NCBI GenBank assembly: GCA_015520395.1
Contig: WAQG01000014.1
Location: forward strand, 1 to 12,336
Length of the DNA: 12,336 bases
Direction of reading: 5' to 3'
Origin: Candidatus Geoarchaeota archaeon
GTDB lineage: Archaea > Thermoproteota > Thermoprotei > Gearchaeales > WAQG01
Part shown: piece by piece, positions 5,864 through 10,664 of the stretch
Position numbering within the stretch: the first letter of the stretch is position 1
How the letters are laid out: every line of letters starts with the position of its first letter
Notes under the pieces: model-generated
Databases searched by the model: none
The model's input: the letters and a program-made list of their open reading frames with translations, nothing else
Told to the model about the DNA's origin: nothing
Program-made: the position numbers and the translations under genes

Positions 5864-6676
5864 TCAGGGCTTTATGAGGCCAGCCCTTCTAAGGCCCCTT
5901 GTGTAAAAATAGCTTATAAACATGGTTGAGAGCTTGGGCATATGTACGGCCGCCTCCTTTGCGAGCCGATTTAGAATACCTACATAGACATCCCCATTTT
6001 TTCCCGAAACAATGGCATCCACGATCCTGGCTGCAACATCCCTTGGACTCAACTCCGGGCCTGATGGAAGCACGTTTACCTCCATCGAAGAAGCCGTTCT
6101 AGTCCTTATCATGTTCTTAAAGAAGTTTGTCTTTATGTAGCCTGGATAAACGCCGATAACCCTTACCCCATACCGCTTGAGCTCAAGCCTCAATGTGTCC
6201 GTAAACGATTTAAGTCCCGCCTTAGCCGCGCCATAAACGGCGAACCAAGGAACGGGGGTGAACGCCGCAAGACTGGACACATTAACTATACACCCATCTC
6301 CCCGCTCTATCATGTGTTCAGCAACAAGCCTTGACAGCAACATCGGAGCCACGAGGTTAACTTTAACGACATATTCGATGTCTACAGGCCTCACCTCGTG
6401 AAAGGGGCCGTAAAGCCCAACACCAGCATTATTCACAAGAACATCTATTTCCCCATACGTCTCAACAGCCCTTTCAACAAGCTGCCTTAAATCCCCATAC
6501 CTTGAGACATCGGTCTTCACCGCAATCCCTGAACCTTCACCCAACTCTCTAAGCAGCTGTTTTAACCTCTCAAGGCTCCGGGAGGCTAAAACAAGCTTAT
6601 AGCCCTTTAAATGCAAAAGTCTTGCGACCTCAAATCCGATACCCGAGGACGCCCCAGTAACAATAGCAGTGGGCAT
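5864..6676 (-). CDS. Short-chain dehydrogenase/reductase (classical SDR)
   Basis: NAD(P)-dependent oxidoreductase of the Rossmann-fold SDR family, 270 residues. Landmarks: TGASSGIG (7-14) for cofactor binding, R33 after the second beta strand (suggesting NADP preference), D56, NNAG (82-85), N107, the catalytic S135 in NVSSLAAF, Y148-x3-K152, and PGYIKT (178-183). The C-terminus from about 235 resembles DltE/YqjQ-like SDRs with a helical tail rather than FabG; it acts on an unknown carbonyl or alcohol. Start choice: the frame extends 20 residues upstream to 6736, but ATG 6676 begins directly at the first beta strand and lies 28 bases after a TATA-like TCTTTTATT, fitting a leaderless mRNA. It is the first gene of a unit with the CitE-like lyase, suggesting it handles a linked hydroxy or oxo intermediate. 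Family sure, substrate unknown. Confidence 0.92.
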   Translation of the reverse strand: MPTAIVTGASSGIGFEVARLLHLKGYKLVLASRSLERLKQLLRELGEGSGIAVKTDVSRYGDLRQLVERAVETYGEIDVLVNNAGVGLYGPFHEVRPVDIEYVVKVNLVAPMLLSRLVAEHMIERGDGCIVNVSSLAAFTPVPWFAVYGAAKAGLKSFTDTLRLELKRYGVRVIGVYPGYIKTNFFKNMIRTRTASSMEVNVLPSGPELSPRDVAARIVDAIVSGKNGDVYVGILNRLAKEAAVHMPKLSTMFISYFYTRGLRRAGLIKP

Positions 6677-6905
6677 GCTATGTCTAATTGACGACCGAGA
6701 ATAAAAGATTTGCTCAGCAAAGCCAAGCCTCTTCACACAATCCGGGCTGGCCGTAACTCATCATCGCGACATTAAATACTATAGAGGCCCCAATATTTCT
6801 GTTTAATTGAAGTGTTCCGAGTTCAGGCACTATATTCTCTGGGTGAACGGTTCATGGACTGGCAAGCATGCCTTTAACCGGCATTTAAGTGCTAAAATCA
6901 GTCGT
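6677..6905. other. Intergenic region between the ArsR and SDR genes
   Basis: No gene is supported here. It contains the SDR promoter at the left end, a perfect 11-bp dyad TGAACGGTTCA (6844-6854), a 5-bp hairpin ATGCC/GGCAT (6868-6884), and TTTT on the minus strand (6894-6897) just after the ArsR stop, which may help terminate the sulfur operon. Confidence 0.5.
6700..6708 (-). promoter_or_regulatory. TATA box of the SDR-lyase unit
   Basis: Minus strand CTTTTATT, centred about 28 bases before ATG 6676. Supports the shorter SDR start and a leaderless transcript. Confidence 0.5.
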
Positions 6906-7292
6906 TTATGCAGTCGGGCTAATTTCACTTTTCTTTAACATCGAATATGTTTTCTTTATTCTCTCAGTTATAACCACCCTTATTATATTACACGCCTCTA
7001 TTATCCTATGGTCCATAAGACTGTAATATACATTTAACCCCTCTTTTCTCATTTTAACCAATCCCTGATTTCTTAAAAATGTGAGATGTTGAGAAATATT
7101 GGCCTGTGGAGCACCGATTATCTCTACAAGATCCGAAACTGTTAGTTCACCGTACTTTTTTAGTGAGTTCAGTATCATAAGCCGTTTAGGATGCGCCATA
7201 GCTTTACAGAACTGGGCTTGAAGTTCAAATACCAACTTTTCTTCATCACTTATCCTATCTATCCTCTTCTTAGCCTCGTTGCCCTTACCCAT
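6906..7292 (-). CDS. ArsR-family repressor with two cysteines, likely sulfur-responsive
   Basis: A winged-helix transcriptional repressor of 128 residues that probably controls its own operon. Residues 27-46 hold the CKAMAHPKRLMILNSL helix pair, 50-80 the recognition helix (SDLVEIIGAPQANISQHLTFLRNQGLV), then the beta wing (RKEGLNVYYSL, 82-92) and dimerisation helix alpha-5 (95-122). The metal motif ELCVCD of classical ArsR/SmtB proteins is absent. Instead there are two lone cysteines, C29 and C101, one early and one in alpha-5, broadly like the persulfide sensors SqrR/BigR. With SQR-like, TusA and DsrE genes upstream, persulfide sensing is a sensible inference. Start choice: ATG 7292 follows GGGTG by five bases and sits two bases after the flavoprotein stop; ATG 7304 (four residues longer, overlapping by ten) has no usable ribosome-binding site. 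Confidence 0.9.
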   Translation of the reverse strand: MGKGNEAKKRIDRISDEEKLVFELQAQFCKAMAHPKRLMILNSLKKYGELTVSDLVEIIGAPQANISQHLTFLRNQGLVKMRKEGLNVYYSLMDHRIIEACNIIRVVITERIKKTYSMLKKSEISPTA

Positions 7293-7294
7293 CA

Positions 7295-8428
7295 CTACAC
7301 CCATCCCTTAAGGACGAGGCTCCAGTAGGTCTTATTCACCAGCATTTTCATTATATACCATATGAAGCTCGGCTTTGGCTTCTTCGGGGGAGTTTCGTAG
7401 TTAAACTTGATAGTTATCGCCTTCCTATAGCCCGCATCACAGAAACACCTTACCGTTCCATCATACCTGCTTGTCGGTTCCTTTCCGGCCACCTCAGCGG
7501 CGATGCGCTCGGCAACAACCTTTCCCTCATAATGTGCAACAACGCCAGCCTTAGATATTGGGAGGTCCGTGGCATCTCCTATGGCATAGGCGTCGTCGTA
7601 GTCCGGTAGGTTAAGGGTATATTTGTCAACGGTTATCCAGCCCCCCGGAGCCTTAATATCCGAGTTCTCAACCACCTTCGCGCCCTTATGGGGAGGAACC
7701 ATGACGAGGAGGTCAAACTTCAGCTCCTCTCCCTCTAGGGAGTACACTATCTTTTTCTTAGGGTCTATATACTCTATGTTAAACATAGGGTGGAAATGGA
7801 TGTTCTTCCTCTCCATCAACTCCATCATAACGCCAGCCACAGACCTCTCTGGGAAAGGCCTTGGCAACGGGTATAGGAAATGTATTTCAACCTTATCCCT
7901 TATGCCTCTTCTATTAAAGTAGTAGTCTAGGAGGCAGGAGAACTCGCCAGGCGCTGGCGGACATTTGTAAGGTATCCCACCGACACCAATAGCTATCACA
8001 CCGCCTTTAAACGACTCTAAGGCCCGTCTCAGCTTCAAGGCTGACTGGTAGTCGTAGAAGTTATATGAAGCCTCGTACCCGGGCACCTCCTCCGGTACAA
8101 TGCGGGCGCCAGTCGCTATGATAAGGTAATCATAATTTAGCGATCCGCCCTTAGCTAAGTCAACCCGCCTATCTGCAGGATCGATCTTCACAGCCTCGTC
8201 TATGATGAGCCTAACCCTCTTGGAGATGAGCTGGGATTCGTCTCTAACAACACTTGATTCACTCTTAATCTCCCCAAGAGCCGTGTAAAGAAATGCTGGT
8301 TGATAGTAGTGCTTTCCGCTCTTATCTATAAGCGTTATCTTAACCTTATCCTTGCTGGTCTTCCTGGCTAGAACGTTGGCCGCTATTGTGCCGCCCGTTC
8401 CTCCGCCTACTATTACTACGTGCTTCAT
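7295..8428 (-). CDS. SQR-like FAD disulfide oxidoreductase
   Basis: A flavoprotein of the sulfide:quinone oxidoreductase/flavocytochrome c sulfide dehydrogenase group, expected to oxidise sulfide or a persulfide at the membrane face and pass electrons to quinone or another acceptor. Its 377 residues show VIVGGGTGGTIAANVLAR (5-22) for FAD, YLIIATGA (101-108), the redox-Cys motif PYKCPPAP (C156), AIGDATDLP (282-290) contacting FAD, and C328-F-C330 near the C-terminus. The last 25 residues form two short hydrophobic/amphipathic segments like the membrane-anchoring tail of SQR. The extra SQR cysteine near position 128 is missing, so the class is uncertain; C165 may substitute. It is 15 bases after the TusA gene, with GGTGG six bases before its ATG, and is followed at once by the ArsR gene. 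A DsrE-TusA partnership suggests its product sulfur is handed to carrier proteins. Confidence 0.88.
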   Translation of the reverse strand: MKHVVIVGGGTGGTIAANVLARKTSKDKVKITLIDKSGKHYYQPAFLYTALGEIKSESSVVRDESQLISKRVRLIIDEAVKIDPADRRVDLAKGGSLNYDYLIIATGARIVPEEVPGYEASYNFYDYQSALKLRRALESFKGGVIAIGVGGIPYKCPPAPGEFSCLLDYYFNRRGIRDKVEIHFLYPLPRPFPERSVAGVMMELMERKNIHFHPMFNIEYIDPKKKIVYSLEGEELKFDLLVMVPPHKGAKVVENSDIKAPGGWITVDKYTLNLPDYDDAYAIGDATDLPISKAGVVAHYEGKVVAERIAAEVAGKEPTSRYDGTVRCFCDAGYRKAITIKFNYETPPKKPKPSFIWYIMKMLVNKTYWSLVLKGWV

Positions 8429-8443
8429 CTGCGCGCCACCGGT

Positions 8444-8683
8444 CTACCTCTTCTTCCTTACAACGAACTCCGTGTACCCCTCTCGCTCATAAACCCCTAT
8501 TAACTCATGTCCAGCCTTCTTGACCCAGAGGGGTATATCTGTTTTTGAGCCGCTGTCGCTCGAGTACACTGCAATCACCTCACCAACTCCGGCCTGCTTT
8601 ATTGCCTTTATAAGCTCCATAAGAGGCCCTGGACAGTGACTTCCACGCGCATCTATAACCCTGTCAATCTTAATCTCACCCAT
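8444..8683 (-). CDS. tusA: TusA-family sulfur carrier protein (copy 1)
   Basis: A small cytosolic sulfur carrier of 79 residues that holds a persulfide on one cysteine and passes it between partner proteins. It has the family's start, D11-A-R-G-x-x-C17-P-G-P, with C17 the sulfur-carrying residue, then the amphipathic helix PLMELIKAIKQ and the closing GHELIGVYEREGYTEFVV strand pair. ATG 8683 is preceded by a perfect GGAGGTG five bases upstream, which overlaps the stop codon of the DsrE gene, indicating coupled translation of DsrE and TusA. In sulfur-oxidising prokaryotes TusA and DsrE proteins exchange persulfide and thiosulfonate groups; the same partnership is inferred here. No odd features. 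Confidence 0.94.
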   Translation of the reverse strand: MGEIKIDRVIDARGSHCPGPLMELIKAIKQAGVGEVIAVYSSDSGSKTDIPLWVKKAGHELIGVYEREGYTEFVVRKKR

Positions 8684-8695
8684 GTTTTACACCTC

Positions 8696-9112
8696 CTATA
8701 TGAAGAGGGTTATCTGGCTTTCCTTAGCCTTCTCCAGGAACTCGCCTACTCCAACCACGCCATCTATTATATCGACAAGATCCTCCTTCTTCATTCCGAA
8801 GAGGTCGTATGTCATGGCGCAGGCGTAGACCTTAACGTTCCCCATCTCCTTAGCCTGCTTAAGCATGTCAAACCAGTGCGGCACATTCTTTTCCTTAAAC
8901 ACCTGCATAACTGTAGGGGCCATCTCCTCAAAGTCCTTTGAGATCCTCATGTTGCCCTTAACCATGTCCTTCCTGAAGGCATTTAAGCCCCAGAAGGTAA
9001 GGAAGATTTCCACATCCATTCCAAGCGCCGCCGCCCCTGAGGCCAGTATTGCAACTGGGTACAACTTGTCCACCGTGCCTGAAAACACTATGATTGAAAG
9101 CTTTTCGGACAT
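8696..9112 (-). CDS. DsrE3-like sulfur-transfer protein (copy 1)
   Basis: A DsrE/DsrF-like protein (the COG2210-type DsrE3 branch) of 138 residues, proposed to carry sulfur as a cysteine persulfide or thiosulfonate. It has the fold's first strand SIIVFSGTVDKLYPVAILA, the branch-typical EIFLTFWGLNAFRK, a central variable helix, the likely active C98 in KVYACAMTYDLFG, and a closing QITLFI strand. There is no CPGP or rhodanese motif. Start choice: the frame can extend to TTG 9124, but ATG 9112 is the first ATG, has GGTGGTGG immediately upstream, and matches the start context of copy 2. It is the first gene of an operon with TusA, the SQR-like flavoprotein and ArsR, with a TATA box and palindrome just upstream. 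It is clearly a paralogue of the gene at 10171-10581. Confidence 0.92.
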   Translation of the reverse strand: MSEKLSIIVFSGTVDKLYPVAILASGAAALGMDVEIFLTFWGLNAFRKDMVKGNMRISKDFEEMAPTVMQVFKEKNVPHWFDMLKQAKEMGNVKVYACAMTYDLFGMKKEDLVDIIDGVVGVGEFLEKAKESQITLFI

Positions 9113-9123
9113 ATCCACCACCA

Positions 9124-9143
9124 ATATTCGAATTTTAGAATAT
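9124..9143. promoter_or_regulatory. 20-bp palindrome at the sulfur-operon promoter, candidate ArsR operator
   Basis: ATATTC (9124-9129) and GAATAT (9138-9143) are perfect reverse complements around an 8-base spacer; a smaller perfect palindrome ATTCGAAT (9126-9133) overlaps it. The site lies between the TATA box (9146-9153) and ATG 9112, over the expected transcription start, where a bound repressor would block polymerase. ArsR sites are usually AT-rich dyads of about this size, and the operon ends in an ArsR gene. Role inferred. Confidence 0.5.
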
Positions 9144-9145
9144 AG

Positions 9146-9153
9146 TTATAAAT
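9146..9153 (-). promoter_or_regulatory. TATA box of the DsrE-TusA-SQR-ArsR operon
   Basis: Minus strand ATTTATAA, centred about 38 bases before ATG 9112. Transcription would start near 9125, leaving a leader of about 13 bases that carries the GGTGGTGG ribosome-binding site. Other TATA-like stretches occur further upstream in this AT-rich region. Confidence 0.6.
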
Positions 9154-9320
9154 GTTATGCCTACACTAACATATTTCTATACATATAAACATACATTTGA
9201 ATATATAAATACACAAATTAATACATAAACTAAACAGATATATAATACTTATTGGCTAAGCGATACAAAGACAGCAGCGCATGACTTCGATCACCTACAT
9301 CCTTAATCTAGAAATCCGGG

Positions 9321-9347
9321 GACATATTAACTAAGCTAATATATGTC
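9321..9347. repeat. Inverted repeat GACATAT/ATATGTC
   Basis: Perfect 7-bp arms (9321-9327 and 9341-9347) with a 13-base spacer in the AT-rich region, nearly 200 bases upstream of the sulfur-operon start. Possible upstream regulatory dyad; AT-rich sequence makes chance repeats more likely. Confidence 0.35.
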
Positions 9348-9450
9348 TCAGATAACTAAGAAATAACGTTGTATACACATGATACTGAAAGTGACTAATC
9401 ATTTAACTTAAAACTAAGAGCATACATTTAGCATCTATCAAAATAATATG

Positions 9451-9491
9451 ATATTGTCTCACGACTTATATTTTACTACATTATATTGTCT
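9451..9491. repeat. Direct repeat ATATTGTCT upstream of a plus-strand promoter
   Basis: Nine-base identical copies at 9451-9459 and 9483-9491, 32 bases apart (about three helical turns), the second ending seven bases before a TATA box. The spacing would place bound proteins on the same DNA face. Candidate activator or repressor sites. Confidence 0.35.
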
Positions 9492-9497
9492 GATAGG

Positions 9498-9504
9498 TTA
9501 TAAA
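9498..9504 (+). promoter_or_regulatory. Plus-strand TATA box inside the gene-poor region
   Basis: TTATAAA preceded by GATAGG. It predicts a plus-strand transcript from about 9526, which would cover the candidate small ORF at 9550-9705. A T6 tract at 9595-9600 could end a roughly 75-base RNA. Confidence 0.4.
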
Positions 9505-9549
9505 GGTGAGGCGAATTAGCGACTTAAATGTGAAAGGTGGAAGAGGGAT

Positions 9550-9705
9550 TTGGAGGAATTTCATGTTATCATTGTGTCTGCAATGTTATTTGGGTTTTTT
9601 ATAGTTTCCTCTCTACAGCTTATTACTAAGGTTACTGTTTCAGAGAACTTCTTATACTGTTATGCTTGCCAGCGATTCATGCCTATATCCGCTATATGTG
9701 CTTGA
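9550..9705 (+). CDS. Candidate small membrane peptide with CxxC motif
   Basis: A 51-codon frame from TTG 9550 to TGA 9703-9705. It begins LEEFH, then has one strongly hydrophobic segment (residues 6-25, VIIVSAMLFGFFIVSSLQLI), followed by a short tail with C37-Y-A-C40 and C50. A plus-strand TATA box lies upstream (9498-9504) and GGTGG (9536-9540) sits nine bases before TTG. Supporting it as real: promoter, ribosome-binding site, one clear membrane span and a paired-cysteine tail beside sulfur-redox genes. Against it: TTG start, short length, and a competing frame in which ATG 9563, six bases after GGAGG, encodes only 13 residues (to TAG 9604). It could equally be a fragment of a decayed gene. 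Function unknown; no family recognised. Confidence 0.3.
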   Translation: MEEFHVIIVSAMLFGFFIVSSLQLITKVTVSENFLYCYACQRFMPISAICA

Positions 9706-9920
9706 TCCCTGGTTGCTAAATAGGATTTAAAGTGCTTTCAGGGGGTTATCCTCCAGCGGTGCTATCGAGCTGATCTACTCTCTTGGCTAGGGCTGTGGGC
9801 TTCTTCAGTATTTTGCTCAGAGGCAAGGGCTCAGAACAGGCTTTAGCGACGGGAAGCAGTCGAGGCACCTTAGCCCGTCCCCTCAAAGAATTGATGAGAA
9901 CCCCCAAACATTAATTATGC

Positions 9921-10157
9921 TTAGGTTATTTCAAGGTATATTTCGTATTCTTCACCCTTCTTTTTATAGCCTAAGAACTTATGCCCGGTTGCTTCAGCCC
10001 AGCTTTTTACATCCTCAACTGCTGCTGGGTCCGTTGCGAGAAGCCTTATCTTTACGCCTTTAGAGCCCTTTAGGCTTAGTTCTTTTATAGCTTCGATGAG
10101 CATTAGTAGGGGGCCTGGGCAGAACTTATATCTTGCATCAACCGTTATCTCCTCCAT
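9921..10157 (-). CDS. tusA: TusA-family sulfur carrier protein (copy 2)
   Basis: A 78-residue sulfur carrier like copy 1 but clearly diverged. It starts MEEITVDARYKFCPGPLL, with C13 in CPGP as the persulfide-bearing residue, then a helix (LMLIEAIKEL), a KGVKIRLLATDP strand, a helix ending in WAEATGHKF, and a final EEYEIYLEIT strand. Start choice: ATG 10157 follows GGAGG by four bases; a GTG at 10160 directly before it would add one residue. The preceding DsrE-like gene stops 13 bases upstream, so the two are co-translated, repeating the DsrE-TusA order of the left operon. No further gene follows on this strand for about 800 bases. Confidence 0.93.
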   Translation of the reverse strand: MEEITVDARYKFCPGPLLMLIEAIKELSLKGSKGVKIRLLATDPAAVEDVKSWAEATGHKFLGYKKKGEEYEIYLEIT

Positions 10158-10170
10158 CACTCCTCCCCAT

Positions 10171-10581
10171 CTATGAGATGAACAGAGTTATATCCGCGTC
10201 TTTCGCCCTTGTTAAGAAGCTGGCCGCACCCAACACACCATCAACGAAGTCCTCTAGATCCTCCCTGCTGATCTTTAGGAGGCCCATGGTTGTTGAGCAG
10301 GCATAGATCTTCAGCTTTCCGCTTTCCTTACCCTTCCTCACCAGAGATTTCCACTCTGGTATCTGTCCGGACCTAACGGCCTCTGCGACGGCCTCTCCAT
10401 ATTTTGAGTAGTCATGGCTCACCTCAGCTGGCTCATATCCCTTCTTAAGGGCTAGCAGGCCCCAGAATGTGAAGAAGACTTCTGCCTCCCAGCCCATCGA
10501 GGCCGCCGTTGTCGCGAGTATGACCCCTGGATATATTTTATCAAGCTTTTCAGACGAGATTATCAGAGCAACCTTACCCAT
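10171..10581 (-). CDS. DsrE3-like sulfur-transfer protein (copy 2)
   Basis: A 136-residue paralogue of the DsrE-like protein at 8696-9112: the same opening strand (KVALIISSEKLDKIYPGVILA), EVFFTFWGLLALKKG, the putative sulfur-binding C95 in KIYACSTTMGLLKI, and the end ADITLFIS. The middle third differs most from copy 1 and is slightly shorter. Likely cytosolic persulfide or thiosulfonate carrier working with the adjacent TusA copy 2. Start choice: the open frame reaches 10650, but ATG 10581 directly follows GGTGGTGGAG, the same leader as copy 1, and a TATA box lies about 40 bases before it; the 23 extra residues would cross that promoter. It starts 83 bases after the CooC-like gene on the same strand, so it may also be read from that operon. 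Confidence 0.92.
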   Translation of the reverse strand: MGKVALIISSEKLDKIYPGVILATTAASMGWEAEVFFTFWGLLALKKGYEPAEVSHDYSKYGEAVAEAVRSGQIPEWKSLVRKGKESGKLKIYACSTTMGLLKISREDLEDFVDGVLGAASFLTRAKDADITLFIS

Positions 10582-10617
10582 CTCCACCACCATAATGTAT
10601 GGTAACTGTAACTGTGT

Positions 10618-10624
10618 GATAAAC
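10618..10624 (-). promoter_or_regulatory. TATA box of the second DsrE-TusA pair
   Basis: Minus strand GTTTATC, about 40 bases before ATG 10581. Predicted start near 10596 gives a leader of about 16 bases with GGTGGTGG, mirroring the first DsrE operon. Confidence 0.45.
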
Positions 10625-10664
10625 GATATCCTACCCAGGGCTTTATCCAAGCATTTTTTAGTGT

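Larger units (their letters stand above)
9125..9920. other. 796-base gene-poor region, AT-rich on the left
   Basis: No long gene lies here. From about 9125 to 9500 the sequence is strikingly AT-rich: bases 9181-9240 contain only 10 G or C in 60, against 32 in 60 at 10201-10260. This half holds the sulfur-operon promoter, an inverted repeat GACATAT/ATATGTC (9321-9347), a direct repeat ATATTGTCT (9451-9459 and 9483-9491) and a plus-strand TATA box (9498-9504). The right half (9700-9920) is of normal composition with stops in every frame and a GACGGG/CCCGTC inverted repeat (9848-9853 and 9874-9879). It may contain a decayed gene, but I cannot identify one. Confidence 0.6.

Noticed and set aside
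6677..6736. 20-residue N-terminal extension of the SDR
   Set aside because: Classical SDRs begin right at the first strand of the Rossmann fold, and the TATA-like element at 6700-6708 lies within the extension.
6712..6766. C/D box sRNA-like pattern on the minus strand: ATGATGA at 6764-6758 and CTGA at 6717-6714, 51 bases end to end
   Set aside because: Length fits an archaeal C/D guide RNA, but the internal D' and C' boxes are not convincing, there are no flanking complementary bases, and the nearest TATA-like sequences are wrongly spaced.
9848..9879. GACGGG/CCCGTC inverted repeat downstream of the second TusA gene as a terminator
   Set aside because: The 20-base loop is long and no T-tract follows on the minus strand.
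9891..9897. TTGATGA as a plus-strand C box
   Set aside because: No D box follows within 60 bases.
9700..9910. Possible decayed gene, such as the end of an IS200/IS605 tnpB, in the right half of the gene-poor region
   Set aside because: All frames are interrupted and no catalytic motif or zinc finger could be read. A phrase like REAVEAP in one frame is not enough to name a family.
10582..10650. 23-residue N-terminal extension of the second DsrE-like protein
   Set aside because: The paralogue has no such extension, and the ATG at 10581 has the shared GGTGGTGG leader and a TATA box upstream.
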